Shown here: in pieces, positions 32,482 through 32,500 of the stretch
How positions within the stretch are numbered: position 1 is the stretch's first letter
Layout of the letters: each line of letters begins with the position of its first letter
The notes under the pieces: generated by a model
Database searches by the model: none
What the model was told of the DNA's origin: nothing
What the model saw: only the letters and a program-made list of their open reading frames with translations
Program-made: the position numbers and the translations under genes
Assembly (NCBI GenBank): GCA_030141605.1
Contig: JAQGDQ010000568.1
Coordinates: forward strand, 37,501-70,000
DNA length: 32,500 nt
Source of the DNA: Tubiluchus corallicola
Taxonomy: Eukaryota; Priapulida; Priapulimorpha; Priapulimorphida; Tubiluchidae
Direction: 5' to 3'

Positions 32482-32500
32482 AATCTTTATTGAAAATCGG
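32482..32500 (-). mobile_element. Start of another retroelement-like 3' end at the window edge
   Basis: Minus strand reads CCGATTTTCAATAAAGATTA and then (TATG)n: AATAAAG a few bases before a tetranucleotide array, as at 26670 and 31941. Cut off by the window end. Confidence 0.35.

Overview
The window is metazoan nuclear DNA: AT-rich (estimated by eye at about one third G+C), gene-poor and very rich in simple repeats. The one convincing protein-coding gene is an intact, apparently single-exon forkhead transcription factor of the FoxG (BF-1) class on the minus strand at 15923-17080. Its forkhead domain is close to the vertebrate one and it keeps an N-terminal Groucho-binding eh1 motif, so the source is a bilaterian animal. 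The repeat content suggests an invertebrate, but the phylum cannot be settled from this sequence.

Layout. 1-2247 is AT-rich DNA with a retroelement-3'-end-like stretch. 2248-2307 is a near-perfect 22-bp-stem hairpin next to an (AAT)n array. Five copies of one 0.5-0.75 kb TIR element lie at about 2550-3036, 8081-8623, 14118-14751, 17949-18704 and 24566-25158. A 38-bp minisatellite of about 27 units (9874-10926) has evolved a four-unit, 152-bp higher-order repeat in its last third. Two divergent tRNA-Thr-like sequences lie at 11776-11853 and about 11880-11958. FoxG and its CCAAT/GC-box promoter occupy about 15.5-17.3 kb. A 590-bp pentanucleotide array at 21344-21931 passes through seven successive repeat types. 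From 26.4 kb to the end there are long tetranucleotide arrays. Several of them abut 3' ends of non-LTR retrotransposons, including a frameshifted, 5'-truncated reverse-transcriptase C-terminus (about 26670-27826) with (GAAT)n on both sides, and a decayed fragment of a second RT lineage with YADD at 29935-30090.

Between the repeats are islands of balanced, non-repetitive sequence (8640-9130, 11380-11660, 18870-19110, 19550-20470, 22380-22830, 29340-29900, 30880-31330). They have no believable ORF and are rich in homeodomain, Fox, Sox, T-box or E-box type words. They look like candidate long-range enhancers, as expected around a developmental regulator in a gene-poor interval, but this is inference and needs cross-species alignment.

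Most other open frames (poly-Ile, Leu, Asn, His or Tyr stretches) are translations of microsatellites and were not called as genes.
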